Positions 24,471 through 34,515 of a DNA stretch of 64,000 bases are shown here, in pieces. Source of the stretch: Myotis daubentonii (taxonomy: Eukaryota > Chordata > Mammalia > Chiroptera > Vespertilionidae). The stretch is from positions 60,112,093 to 60,176,092 of the forward strand of contig NC_081849.1 of assembly GCF_963259705.1 (NCBI RefSeq), in the 5' to 3' direction. The stretch's first letter is position 1. Each line of letters opens with the position of its first letter. The position numbers and the translations under genes are program-made. The notes beneath the pieces were generated by a model, which had not been told where the DNA came from, searched no databases, and saw nothing but the letters and a program-made list of their open reading frames with translations.

Positions 24471-24887
24471 CAGATGGTCCCAACTTACGATGAAGCAACT
24501 TACAATTTTTTTTTTATTTTACAACTTTGTGAGAGCAACATGAATTCAATAGAAACCATACTCCAAATTTTGAATTTTAATCTTTCCTTGGCTAGTGATA
24601 TGCACAGTATGATACTCTCTTATGATGCTGGACAGTGGCAGCCAGCCATAGCTTGAACTCAGCCACACCATCACAAGGGTAAACAAATGATACTCCACAG
24701 TGTATTCATTGTGTTAGGTGATTTTGCCCAACTGGCTAATGTTAGTGTTCTGAGCATGCTTAAAATAGACTAGGCTGACCTATGATATTCAGTAGGTTAG
24801 GTGTATGAAATGCATTTTTGACATGGTATTTTCAACTTACGATGTTTTTATCAGGACATGCCCTTATCATAAATTGAGGCGCATCTG
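24471..24887 (+). mobile_element. Non-autonomous Tigger-type element
   Basis: It starts CAGATGGTCCCAACTTACGA after a TA and ends ...GAGGCGCATCTG before a TA. Terminal repeats are partly complementary, and a second copy of the ACTTACGATG motif lies near the 3' end (24835). The interior (ATGCTGGACAGTGGCAGCCA, TTGCCCAACTGGCTAATGTT) matches a mammal-wide pogo-like family. The exact name is uncertain. Confidence 0.75.
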
Positions 24888-26417
24888 TAATATTAAAATG
24901 TGGATATGGTTTTAGCTGTAACTATGAGGTCAATAATTTGTACAAAATCTACTTAAAAGGCTGAATACACAGGAAAAGGGCAGTCTCCCAGCTGTTTCTC
25001 TCATTCCTGTGATTCCTCTATAGCTTATTCATTCTCACCATAAACTGAGTTAGTGAGAAATCAAGGTTAAAGTAGTAGGAAAGAAACTTAATTCATCTAA
25101 TTTTATGACTTATTAACAACTAAAAGAATCTGATGATAGGAAGGCTGGAATGAATAGCTAAAATGTTACTACTTTTACACTATCTGTGAATTTCATTTGC
25201 TCTCATTATCACAAATGATGAAAAATTAGCTGTCAGAAATTTCAAAGCAAGACAGCAGAACATGATAAAGACAGGAATTAATCTGGAACATTTTTCTCTC
25301 TGTTAGAATTTTTCAGGTAATATGAGGAAGATAATATCACATTTCTTCACAATATTCTGTACATTTTCTTACAGGAAAAAGAATGAATTGTGGTGACCGA
25401 TGGCATTTATTAAAAACAAGGAAACTTTTTGTTCTAGGCCACTAGTTATATTTACTGTAAGAAAACTCTACAGATTATTTGCAGGACTCGAGAGAATTCA
25501 CTTTTAACGTTATAGCCCAAAATTTACAGATAACTTGTTTGTAAATAACTTACAAGGATCACAGCCTCACAACTGGGATATTCTGTTTTATTTTATTTTG
25601 ATAGCCGGATTATAACCTCTTTGAAACTGGGAAGTGGTAATAAATGATGCTGTGCTTTTTCTCCAACAACTCCATAAAAGTGGCATCCTGACATATATTT
25701 GCCTGGGCTTCATAAAACAAAATGTGGAAGTCTTTCTTTATAATATAGAATGCACATCACATACACCCTTATAGGGATTATGGCTTTTTTTTTCTTTATT
25801 ATAGCACTGCACTGTCTCAAGGGTGGCTGCATTCCTTTGGACTGTGAAATAATCTCTGGAAAATATACATGCTACCCCACTGAAGAGTACTAATTAGAGT
25901 TTGAATATGTTCATTTTGTGTTCAAATTTCAAGTCCTCTTCCCCATCCAGCCACTTCTCAGGCCTTTCCTTTAAGACCACGAAAAGCAAAACTAGAGTTG
26001 TTCAAAGTTGGAACTAAGGAAAGAGAATAATTAATGAAGCTGAGCTGGATGTCACTGTACGTGTTTAGAGTACATTGCCTATAGTGGAACTGTGCTTACA
26101 AGTACCAGTTTTTCAGGTTTGAATTATTCATTTGGGCTCTCAAAAAAAAAAAAAAAAAAAAACACAAAAAACCTGCTTTGTAGATCCAGGGCACTTGTAA
26201 TTTTCCAACTGGGTTCCTGGTCTGCTTAGCTAATTCTGTGGGCTTCAATGTGCAGTCCACACCTGAAAAGGGGGAGTTTCAATGTTGTGGTTTATTAATC
26301 AGGTACTTTCCATTCACTCAGTTAACAAATAGAAAACAGAAAGAAAAAAGAGAGAACGCCTCCTACTTATTTTTTACTCCAAATATGGAGACAGAAACTA
26401 TTAAGCAAGTGAAGAGG
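24888..26417. other. Unassigned AT-rich DNA with an A-run
   Basis: No gene recognised. A run of about 22 A lies at 26141-26161. A 188-codon frame opening at GTG 26238 extends to 26804 but has no recognisable domain. Confidence 0.4.
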
Positions 26418-27032
26418 GAAACTCCGGCATATTTCACCTTGACCTGGCTGGACGGGTCTGATGCCGGTAAGGGGAGGCTGCTCTTTGAAAGAGGTTGGCA
26501 GGCAGCTAGTGGGAAACAAGAGGTCAGACTTTACCAGGGCGAACCACTCCTGCCCCTAGAGGTAAAAGGGAAGCATCACTCTGGGTCTGATTGGAAACAG
26601 TGCCTTGTTTTCAATCCGGAGGACTGTGTTTTCTCCCTCGGCCTAGCCTGTGACAGGACCCAGGGAGGCGCATGGCTTCCCCCACAGTTGCCCAGCAAAA
26701 CACCCCTCCCTGCAGGCCCTAAATTTCTGATCTGCAAGGAGCAGAAATGCCATCCCACCTCCCTCCCTCGCTGCTTCTCTCCCCTGTTTCGCCGGCCTTT
26801 GTAACTTCTTTGTTCTGTTTATTGGGAAGTTGACTTTTAGGTCAAAAGACCCAAGGTAAACTAGCAAATGCCCAGAGCCACCACCAGACCCTGTAAAGAG
26901 CAGGGCTGCCCAGCCCAGGGTTGATGCTCCGAGTGGAGGAGCCACGAGAAAATTTCAGCCAGCAGCTGCTAGTGCAGCTCCTGCAGACTGGAAACTCCGG
27001 CATATTTCACCTTAACCTGGTTGGCCGGATCA
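26418..27032 (+). repeat. 41-bp direct repeat 573 bp apart, upstream of the CpG island
   Basis: 26418-26458 and 26991-27032 share GAAACTCCGGCATATTTCAC and the following CTT-ACCTGG context, about 37 of 41 identical. The DNA between them differs. Function unknown; it lies about 0.5-1 kb upstream of the likely ITGB8 core promoter. Confidence 0.85.
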
Positions 27033-27469
27033 ACTCTCCAAGTGTTGGGGAGACGCGGGACAGTCTTGGGGTGGGGCAAAGGATGAGCTCCTGACTGTGC
27101 AAGCAAAGTAGGCAGCGCGCGCTCCCAGAACAGAGGGTGTTGGAGGTGGGGTGAGGCTCCGGGACTCCGCTCTGCAGGCGGCAGCTGCCGAACATTGAGT
27201 GTCTCCAAACAAAGGAGTGCGCAGAGCCCGGGGCGAGAGGCTGGGTTTTGCGCGCAGCTGCCGCTTGCGCTGAGCCAGCCTCTGCACCCGGTAGGCGAGC
27301 GTTACGGAGCAGGAACTCGGGGAGGAGAAGGAAAAGAACAGGGCGTGCGATTCCTGTTGTGCGGCTACACTTCAGGAGTTCTTGTGAACTATGGGAATGG
27401 CAACCATTAGAGTCAAGGGGGAGAGAAAGAGCTGGAGTGAGCAAAACAAAGAGCGAGTGTGGGCCGCGG

Positions 27470-27498
27470 TGACTTCATGCCTCACTAATGTCCCGCCC
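27470..27498 (+). promoter_or_regulatory. Candidate CRE-like and Sp1 site pair
   Basis: TGACTTCA (27470-27477) differs from the palindromic CRE TGACGTCA by one base, a CpG loss. A GC box CCCGCCC (27492-27498) follows 14 bp later. The human ITGB8 core promoter is reported to depend on CRE/AP-1 and Sp1 type sites, so this pair is a reasonable candidate for the core promoter. Inference only. Confidence 0.4.
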
Positions 27499-28240
27499 AC
27501 GCTACTCCGAGCTTTTGCTGTTGCAGCGAGCTGCCTTCGAGCCTCTCGGCTGCCGGGGCCGGGCGCTCCATAGCGTGGGGCGGTTTCCTAGCAACTCAGG
27601 GCCCTGAGCGCGCCCAACTATCAGCACATAGGGAGTCACCCCTCTACCCCCCGGCACCCGCGGGCCCGGGTAGGGCCACACCTCTCCGCCCCCCACCAAC
27701 TGGTCTCCCTCTCATCCTCACGGGGTGCACCCCTGAGCGCGCCAACAGCCTGGGCTCTGGACGGCCGGACATCTGAGCTGTACACTGAGGCCAAGAGAAC
27801 GAGGGCACGAAGCTCCCGCCCCCCGAGGCCGGGCTTTAGCACCCCCGCAGCGGTGCGCTCCACTCCTACCCAAGCCGGGAGCTGCGATGCCTTGCTCTGA
27901 GTCCGCCAGCGCCGAGGGGGACTATTAGGGCGCTCCCGGAGCCGCTTCCCCTGGCTGCCGGCGCCCCAAGCTTCCTCCCGGCCAGCAAGGACGCTGCCAC
28001 TTCGACTTTGTCCTCTGGTCAACTACCGAGGCTGCAAAGCTGCAACTAAGTGGAGTTGGCCTCCCTGCCCACCTGTGGAAGAAGCTCTCGCTGATTGATG
28101 CGACATTGACTTTTTTCCCCTCTGGCGTCCCCTCCCACAGATGCAGCATCACCCAGTGAATGTACATTAGGCTGGTTTTTCCCCCCAGCTTCGGGCTTTG
28201 TTTGGGTTTGATTGTGTTTGGCTCTTCGCTAAGCTGATTT

Positions 28241-28504
28241 ATGCAGCAGAATTCCCGTCGGCTGGAGAGAAACAAAAGCTCTTTTCTTTGTCCCAGAGCT
28301 GGCTGCGGAGCCCCGCTCGCGTTGCCGCCCCGAGCCTTTGGCAGTCGGAGGAGGTGCTTCTCGCGGAGATTTCAGGGACCCACCGCGCCGAGCTGGGAGG
28401 GCCGCAGGGGCCCTGAGATGCCGAGCAGTGCCTGGGCCAGCGTACCTGCACCGCTTCTTCCGAGCCGCGGGGTCCGCCTGCCGGGCCTGCTGGAAACATC
28501 CTAG
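28241..28504 (+). other. Candidate 87-codon upstream open reading frame in the ITGB8 leader
   Basis: ATG at 28241 opens a frame ending at TAG 28502-28504, 98 nt before the ITGB8 start. If transcription begins upstream of it, ribosomes would meet this frame first. The product (Arg/Ser/Pro-rich) has no known domain. It may only reflect GC-rich sequence. Confidence 0.3.
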
Positions 28505-28602
28505 CAACACTTGGTCCGCGGGCCCCAAGGTGCGCCTGGGAGGCGCGAGCGCGCATCCAGAGAGCAGCCAAGCGGCGGGCGCTGTGTGGGCTGCTTTGCA
28601 TT

Positions 28603-28729
28603 ATGTGCTGCTCGGCCCTGGCTTTTCTTACTGCCGCATTTGTCTGCCTTCAAAACTGCCGGCCAGGTCCTACCCCATTCCTCCGGGCGGCCTGGGTGTT
28701 TTCAGTTGTTCTTGGACTGGGCCAAAGTG
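28603..28729 (+). CDS. ITGB8: ITGB8 exon 1, coding part: integrin beta-8 signal peptide
   Basis: Integrin beta-8 pairs with integrin alpha-V. The heterodimer is a cell-surface receptor that binds and activates latent TGF-beta. This exon gives the N-terminus of the precursor: 42 complete codons plus the first base of the next. The translation starts MCCSALAFLTAAFVCLQN and ends WVFSVVLGLGQS, matching the beta-8 signal region closely, with two hydrophobic stretches as expected for its unusually long signal peptide. The ATG has A at -3 and T at +4, an adequate context. The exon ends at a strong donor, G|GTAAGT (28730-28735), directly followed by (TG)22. Joined to exon 2 the frame continues without a break (Glu codon split G|AA). 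Reading on past the donor gives only a Cys-Val repeat from the microsatellite, which is intron. The 5' UTR part of the exon lies upstream with an unmapped start. Confidence 0.96.
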
Positions 28730-28734
28730 GTAAG

Positions 28735-28735
<1 letters not shown>

Positions 28736-28780
<45 letters not shown>
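28736..28780 (+). repeat. (TG)22 microsatellite immediately after the exon 1 splice donor
   Basis: Uninterrupted TG run of 45 nt starting at the base after the GTAAGT donor hexamer. In the transcript it would be a (UG)n tract. Confidence 0.98.
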
Positions 28781-28783
<3 letters not shown>

Positions 28784-30366
28784 GTTTTCTTCTCTTCCTC
28801 AAAGGTCTTGCAAGGGTTGAGGAGCATCCCGGCCAGTTAAGTGGCCGGGTGTCAGTCTCCTTCCATCTGCCTGTAGAACTTCAGAAGGGTGGTGTGTGGC
28901 ACTATCCCCCATCACATATGGCCTGAGGGAGGCCAGGTGTCAAGCATGAACGCCCTGGAGTGACATCAATCACTAATTATAAGTGGGGATACTGTGTGTT
29001 GCTCCTGGATGTTGGGAAAGCAGTAATAGAATGGACGTTTGGAAGTGTGGGCAGTGGTATTTACAGAAGCCAGTTTAGGGGTTCTGCCCCATCCTTGAAG
29101 GCATCCTTAAAGATGCTCCACATCTTTCTAGCATGTGGGTCTAATAACTAGCTTGTATCTGATTCAAGGCTGAGGATAAATGGGTGTAACAGGAGTGAGT
29201 CTTCTGTTTCTTGGGGACATGAAGGAAAAGGATGGCGGCATACAAGTTTCTTCTGTCACAGTGCTCAGCCCGAATGAATTAAAAGTGCAAAAGCGTTTTG
29301 GCACTTTTGAATTATATGCAAATGTTAGGTGACACTACTAGGTTACTAGTAAACACAGTATAAGTAATAGTAATAATCATCAATTTAGGATGCATTCTTA
29401 CTGGTTTTATACATAAGCCAAACACTTATTTTTGCCAAGGCAATGATTATTGCTGCAGTTTATTTTTTAATTTACTTTATCTGTGTGTGGCCATCCAGTC
29501 CTTAAATTCTATTAGAGCCTTTCTCTGACCTCTCCTGTTGAAGGAGAATTATAATTGTTTTGTAGACCAAAATTTTCTCCAATGCTTTGAACCGGTGTGC
29601 CAAGTTTCTGCCTGAAGCTAATTAAAATGGTCAAGTCATAACCTTATAAATAAGGGTTTATAATGGAAACATCCAGCTAGCTTCACTTATTGGTTGCTTA
29701 TATAGTTGTCTCATATGTGTTTCAAAAGGAATTTACCCACTTATGTGAAATGACAGCAATTAGAGTAAATTTTTATCTTGTGGTTATTTTTTGCCTTATA
29801 TGTTGATTTAAAAATAAGTGAAACTTAAGGCAAAGGAAAGCATAACATTCACTATCAATTATCTCTTAAGTGGAACATGCATTTGTTACAGAAAATTTTC
29901 CACTGAGCATAATTCCATCCTGTATTAATAAGTGACAAAGTGTTTTTCTAGATTTAGTAAACAGATACACAATAGTAAAATGACCAAAATTGTGTCAACA
30001 GCATATATTATGTTCCCAATTTGTAGGCAAAGGAAAAAGTCCTACTTGCCTCTAGAATTTGTTAATAATAGTAATAATTTTTATTCATTGGGCTTGTGAT
30101 GATTAGTCAAGTTCTCCTGTAATAGCATTGCATTTCCAGTCAGTAACTATAACTGACTTGAAGCAAAAATTATGAATGGGCTCCCTTGCACCTGCTGTTG
30201 TGAAAAGGGAATGCTTATCTGAAATCAGAACAAGGCATCTTTTTCCCAGCCTCTGTCAATATACAAAGGTTTCTCATGTATACTGGTTTGCATTGCAGTT
30301 AAAAACATGCAAAAAATTTAAATTATAGCCAGCACAACTCAGAAAATTAAAGATCAGCATAAACTG
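28781..30366. other. Intronic DNA, nothing recognised
   Basis: No repeat family or gene identified. The base composition falls back to AT-rich after about 29200. Confidence 0.4.
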
Positions 30367-30762
30367 TTGTACTTTTGTGATATAGCTACAAGGCTCAAAT
30401 TATATGTCTTCACAGTGCAAATTAGACGCTTAAAGCAGAATAGAAATTTAGGTATCAGTTACAAAGGAAATCTTGTTCCCTTGCTCAGTAGTTTACACCA
30501 AGGAATCGTTGAGGGCTTAAAGCCATACAAAAGAAACCATAAGCTGCACAACAACATACCTTTGGGTTTAGTTTTTGAAGTAGAATGTATAGGTCCCAAA
30601 TTACATAGTGAACTTTTGTTAATGAATATATCACGAGTAAGAAGAATGCTACTAATAAAATCTGAATATTCTTCTGATCTAGGAAATTTATTGGACTTTG
30701 TTATTCAGTTTTCCCTGGTGGAAATTACTGACAATTCTTGTAACAATAACACTAAAGAGTGA
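30367..30762 (+). other. Unidentified 131-codon open frame in intron 1
   Basis: Open from TTG 30367 to TGA 30760-30762 with no internal stop in AT-rich DNA. The product has ordinary composition but no domain or motif I recognise. There is no ATG at its start, no splice sites were evident, and it lies in the intron of an active gene. Probably chance or a remnant of an old element. Confidence 0.2.
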
Positions 30763-30789
30763 TTAATGAGTAACTGGAATATACTAAGG

Positions 30790-30996
30790 CAGGGGTCCTC
30801 AAACTTTTTAAACAGGGGGCCAGTTCACTGTCCCTCAGACCATTGGAGGGCCGGACTATAGTTTAAAAAAAAAACTATGAACAAATTCCTATGCACACTG
30901 CACATATCTTATTTTGAAGTAAAAAATACAAAACGGGAACAAATACAACATTTGTATTTGCATGTGGCCCGCTGGCCGTAGTTTGAGGACCCCCTG
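30790..30996 (+). mobile_element. OposCharlie1 (OC1)-like non-autonomous hAT
   Basis: Terminal repeats CAGGGGTCCTCAAACTTTTT and the complementary GTAGTTTGAGGACCCCCTG bound the element. The interior (AACAGGGGGCCAGTTCACTG, GGAGGGCCGGACTATAG, TATGCACACTGCACATATCT) matches a hAT family with patchy distribution in vertebrates. Flanking TACTAAGG and CACTAAAG are an 8-bp target duplication with two mismatches. Confidence 0.85.
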
Positions 30997-31086
30997 CACT
31001 AAAGAATACCTAGTGGTTACTATTTGAAGACTTAAGGTAGCAACACTGTTGTTTCTACATTTGCTACTTTTGAAAGGTTAGAAACT

Positions 31087-31215
31087 TTTTAAAAATATGT
31101 TTTTATTGATTTGAGGGAGAGGGAGAGAGAGAGAGATATGAGAGAAACATCAATCTGTTGCCTCCCATACAGAACCCGCAACCTGGGCATGTGCACTGAC
31201 CAGGAATCGAACCTT
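31087..31215 (-). repeat. Ves SINE, 5'-truncated
   Basis: The A-rich tail region (TTTTTAAAAATATG on the plus strand), the GAGAGAAACATCAATCTGTT segment and the GACCAGGAATCGAACC B-box part are present. The tRNA head is missing. Confidence 0.85.
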
Positions 31216-31631
31216 ATGTGATTTCACCTTCTGTGTATAATCAACTATTTATTCTTTTAAGTAATAACCAACTAGATTATCATTGTTTTTTAACTGTAGT
31301 ATTACTTTACCTCAGAACATATTTTGTAACATAAGTGTTCTTAAGTTTTTTTATGGTTACCTAAAGTGAGAAAATGTTTAAGAGAACCAAGCCTTTGTTT
31401 AAGAGAACCAAGTATCAAATTATTTGTGCAACAGAAATCCAAATTAATTCTATCTTAAAGCAACTGAGACACCTTCTGAGTAAAAAATAAGTTTGTATTG
31501 TATATAAAAGCAAAATAACTGATAAGATTAGAAAAAGCCAAAAAAATTCCTGTGCCCCCAAATATTTACCTGTTACCAAATTATCTGAAATTTCACCATT
31601 TAATGGATTTATTTGGATTAAGCATGGTATT

Positions 31632-31870
31632 GACACTATGTTTCTTCTAATGTTTAGCTTTATATTATGGGAATTTTGAAACACATGCAGAAGAAGAGAT
31701 AATGGTATAAGGAATTGCCATATACCCATCACCCAGCTTTAAAATGAACTATCAACTCAGAGCCAACTTTTTTTTTATCTCTCTCCCTACCCAGTTTATC
31801 TCTTTTCCCCAACTAGATTATTTTGAAGTAATTGCTTATATAATTTTATCCTAAATATTTCTGTAAATTA
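31632..31870 (-). repeat. L1 fragment (L1M type)
   Basis: CCATATACCCATCACCCAGC, ACTATCAACTCAGAGCCAAC and GATTATTTTGAAGTAATTGC match the reversed L1M sequence in order. Confidence 0.65.
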
Positions 31871-32289
31871 AAATACTACTGGAGAAGTAACACACTCATT
31901 AATCCCAGGGCATGAACTTTTTAGCTGAATTTTAGGGCCACAAGATTTTTCATTATCTTTCATGGGAGGAATGCAGAAGTGAGGGCCTGGAGCAAAGACA
32001 ATTTTAACCACTTACTTTTCAATGGTTCTGTTATGGCTCCATTAAAAATATTTTTCTTAAAATATGCATATGTAACAGGCTTTTTGATATGCATGTATAT
32101 GAAGAAGGAAAAAACATCAATACATCTACTTCCCCAACTAAATGCTAATTTCTTTAACCCAATGGAATCACAGAAAGTATACCTTGTTAGGGTTTGTTGG
32201 AAGGGTTGTTATCTTGAATCATCATTTTTTCTCCTCTCTACTGGATCACTTATAGCATATGCGTATCCATACACGCTGTAGTATCCCTC

Positions 32290-32987
32290 TGCTATTTCTC
32301 ACTCTCTGCTATAGCCAAAATTCTTGAAAGAGTTGTCATACTTGCTGTCTCCAATTCTCCTCACCTGCCTGTTGAAACCTTTGCAATCAGGCTTTATTTA
32401 TCACCTCTCCCAGTATCTATTCTGTTAAAATCACAGTGAGCTCCCTATTGCCAAATCCCAGGGCCAAGCCACAGTCTTCATCCTATTATCTGTCAGTAAG
32501 TTAACACTGTTGACCACTCCCTCCTTCAAAGCACTTCTTTCATGGACCCACATGCTCTTGGTTTACGCTCCTTCTCCATCTCTGGTGTCAGTTCTTCATG
32601 TCCCAACCTCCAAATGTAGGAGTGGCTCAGGACTCAGTCCTTGGACTGGACTTTTTCTTATAGCTATTTATTAAGTCCTCAGGTGGACTAACCCAGTTTT
32701 GGGTCTTAAGTACCATTTCTATGATGACAACTTTGGTCCTGACATCTTATCTGATCTTCAGATGGTATAGCAAACTTATTCAACATCTCCACTGTATGTC
32801 TAAAGGCAGAATTACCCTAACATATTCAAAAACATACCTCCAAATTTCTCCTTCAAGCTTGTACCTTTCATACTCTTCCTCATGTGAGTAGGTGGTAAAT
32901 CAGTCTTCCTGTAGTTCAGGGTAACACTTTGGTGGCATCCTTGATCTATTTCTCTAATTCACACTAGAATTTGCACTTTAAGAACTA
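32290..32987 (+). repeat. L2 (LINE2) ORF2-derived fragment
   Basis: ACACTGTTGACCACTCCCTC, GTAGGAGTGGCTCAGGACTC, TCAGTCCTTGGACTGGAC and CAACATCTCCACTGTATGTC follow the L2 reverse transcriptase coding order. All frames carry stops. It ends exactly where the Helitron at 32988 begins. Confidence 0.85.
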
Positions 32988-33000
32988 TCCTTTCTAATAA

Positions 33001-33173
33001 AGAGTGAATATGCTAATTGACCCTCATACATCACAAAGATGGCGGCGCCCACAGCCAATAAGGAGGGAATATGCTAATCTACTGCCCCACCCTCAAAGAT
33101 GGCAGCACCCACAGCCAATAAGGAGGGAATATGCTAATTGTCACACCCTCAAAGATGGCAGTGCCCACAGCCA
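33001..33173 (+). repeat. 60-bp tandem repeat, about 3 copies, in the Helitron 5' part
   Basis: Unit: GAATATGCTAATT, then CCTCAAAGATGGC, GCCCACAGCCAATAAGGAG. Copies start at about 33003, 33063 and 33123, the last one shortened. Each unit repeats the Helitron 5' subterminal TATGCTAAT motif and a CCAAT box. Confidence 0.93.
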
Positions 33174-33189
33174 CAAGATGGCCGGCATG

Positions 33190-33480
33190 GAAGGGCAGTT
33201 AGGGGTGACCAAGCCTGCAGGGGAGGGCAGTTGGGGGTACCAGGCCTGCAGGGGAGGGAAGTTAGGGGTGACCGGGCTGGCAGGGGAGGGCAGTTAGGGG
33301 TGACTGGGCCAGCAGGGGAGGGCAGTTGGGGGTGACCGGGCCGGCAGGGGGCAGTTGGTGGCGATTGGGCTGGCAGGGGTGCAGTTAGGCGTCGATCAGG
33401 CTGGCAGGGGAGTGGTTAGGGGGTGATCAGGCTTGCAGGCAGAAGCGGTTAGGGGCAATCAGGCAGGCAGGCAGGCAAGC
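33190..33480 (+). repeat. G-rich 31-bp minisatellite, about 9 copies
   Basis: Unit of the type GGGCAGTTAGGGGTGACCGG followed by GCTGGCAGGGGA, with progressive drift to CAGGCAGGCAGG at the 3' side. Repeated runs of four G make G-quadruplex structures possible. Confidence 0.92.
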
Positions 33481-33952
33481 AGTTGGGAGCCAGTAGTCCC
33501 GGATTGTGAGGGGGATGTCTGACTGCTGGTTTAGGCCCGATCCCACAGGCAGTCGGACATCCCCCAAGGGGTCCCAGATTGGAGAGGGTGCAGGCTGGGC
33601 TGTGAGACACTCCCCCCCCCTCAGTGCACGAATTTCATGCACCAGGCCTCTAGTAGTTTCCTATAAAAGCAGGTTCTATTATAAATGGTTTAACACAATA
33701 ATAAACTTGTTTTCTGCCTTCTCAGTCCACCCTAGAAAGCAGACTCTTGACCTTGTAGGCAAATCTTTAGCTAAGATCAAAATAAACACTTACTAATTTT
33801 TAATCTACTTTTTACAAATTTGTTTTCTTTCAAAATTTCTGATAATTATTTTAATTGAAAATTAATTATAAAAAGTAATCCTGACCTTTTACCTCAATAC
33901 GTATTTTAAAACTGATTTATATTTGGGCTATATAAACTGGAATTTGTAGTCT

Positions 33953-34140
33953 TTTTAAAAATATTTTTTATTGATTTCAGAGAGGAAGGGGGAGAGAGAA
34001 TCATTGATTGGCTGCCTCTCCTGCACACCCACCACCGGGGATCGAGCCTGCAACCTGGGCATGTGCCCTTGACTGGAATTGAACCCAAGACCCTTCAGTC
34101 CACAAGCTGACACTCTATCCATGGAGCCAAACTGGCTAGG
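33953..34140 (-). repeat. Ves SINE
   Basis: Minus-strand head CCTAGCCAGTTTGGCTCCAT, the GGGTTCAATTCCAGTCAAGG B-box part, the GGCAGCCAATCAATGATTCT segment and an A-rich tail. Confidence 0.93.
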
Positions 34141-34289
34141 TCTGTAGTCATTTTTAACCAAACACTAAGAAAGGTAACAAAAAGACAAACTATTCTAATC
34201 CATTTAAATAATTATTCATTCAAATTTTCTTAAACCACTTACATTCTTGTGCCAGGCACTGTTCTGGGTTCGACTATAGTTAATATTTG

Positions 34290-34515
34290 TGAAGTATTTG
34301 CTCTATGCCAGACACCTTCCTGGACATGCTGTATGAAAATAAATACTTTCATGCCCACAACCCTCTGAGGTATATACTCTGATTATTCCCCATTTTGTAG
34401 GCAAGTAAATTAATTAAAGAGACAATGAATAACTTCTTCAAGATCTCTTAACTATCAAGTAATGGAACCAGAATTCAGACCTCTGTGGGTTTGACTCTGC
34501 ACTCTGAATCACTAT
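34290..34515 (-). repeat. MIR SINE
   Basis: Reversed MIR: CTCTATGCCAGACACCTTCC, CCTCTGAGGTATATACTCTG, CCCATTTTGTAGGCAAGTAA and CAAGTAATGGAACCAGAATT. Confidence 0.8.

Larger units (their letters stand above)
27010..28720. promoter_or_regulatory. ITGB8: CpG island: ITGB8 promoter, 5' leader and exon 1
   Basis: CpG-rich, GC-rich DNA that contrasts sharply with the AT-rich flanks. It has several GC boxes (CCCGCCC at 27492, GGGGCGG at about 27577) and no convincing TATA box, and it ends at the 3' edge of ITGB8 exon 1. This is the usual layout of a broad, CpG-type promoter. The many overlapping open frames on both strands here reflect lack of AT-rich stops and are not supported as genes. The transcription start cannot be placed from sequence alone. 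Confidence 0.85.
32988..33653 (+). mobile_element. HeliBat-type Helitron with two internal minisatellites
   Basis: It starts TCCTTTCTAATAAAGAG and ends GCACCAGGCCTCTAG, with the 3' hairpin GTGCACGAATTTCATGCAC. Near the 3' end is a hairpin made of GGGGGATGTCTGACTGC and GCAGTCGGACATCCCCC, also seen in the copy at 7937. Two tandem arrays fill the centre (next entries). Open frames across it are repeat translations. Confidence 0.92.

Noticed and set aside
26238..26804. 188-codon open frame upstream of the CpG island
   Set aside because: It opens with GTG, has no recognisable domain, and overlaps half of a non-coding direct repeat. GC-rich DNA lowers stop frequency. No evidence of a gene.
27007..28601. 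Many overlapping 60-145 codon frames on both strands of the CpG island
   Set aside because: Expected in CpG-rich sequence with few stops. They overlap one another in all frames and none resembles a known protein. An antisense transcript cannot be excluded but is not shown by sequence.
28603..28926. Read-through extension of ITGB8 exon 1 as a 107-codon protein
   Set aside because: Past 28729 the frame enters the GT donor and encodes a Cys-Val repeat from (TG)22. The homologous continuation is exon 2 at 57188.
30367..30762. Intronic 131-codon frame as a gene
   Set aside because: No ATG at the start, no known domain, no splice signals. Kept only as a low-confidence feature.
33004..33335. Open frames with repeated Gly/Arg/Pro units
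   Set aside because: They lie within the Helitron tandem arrays at 33001-33480.
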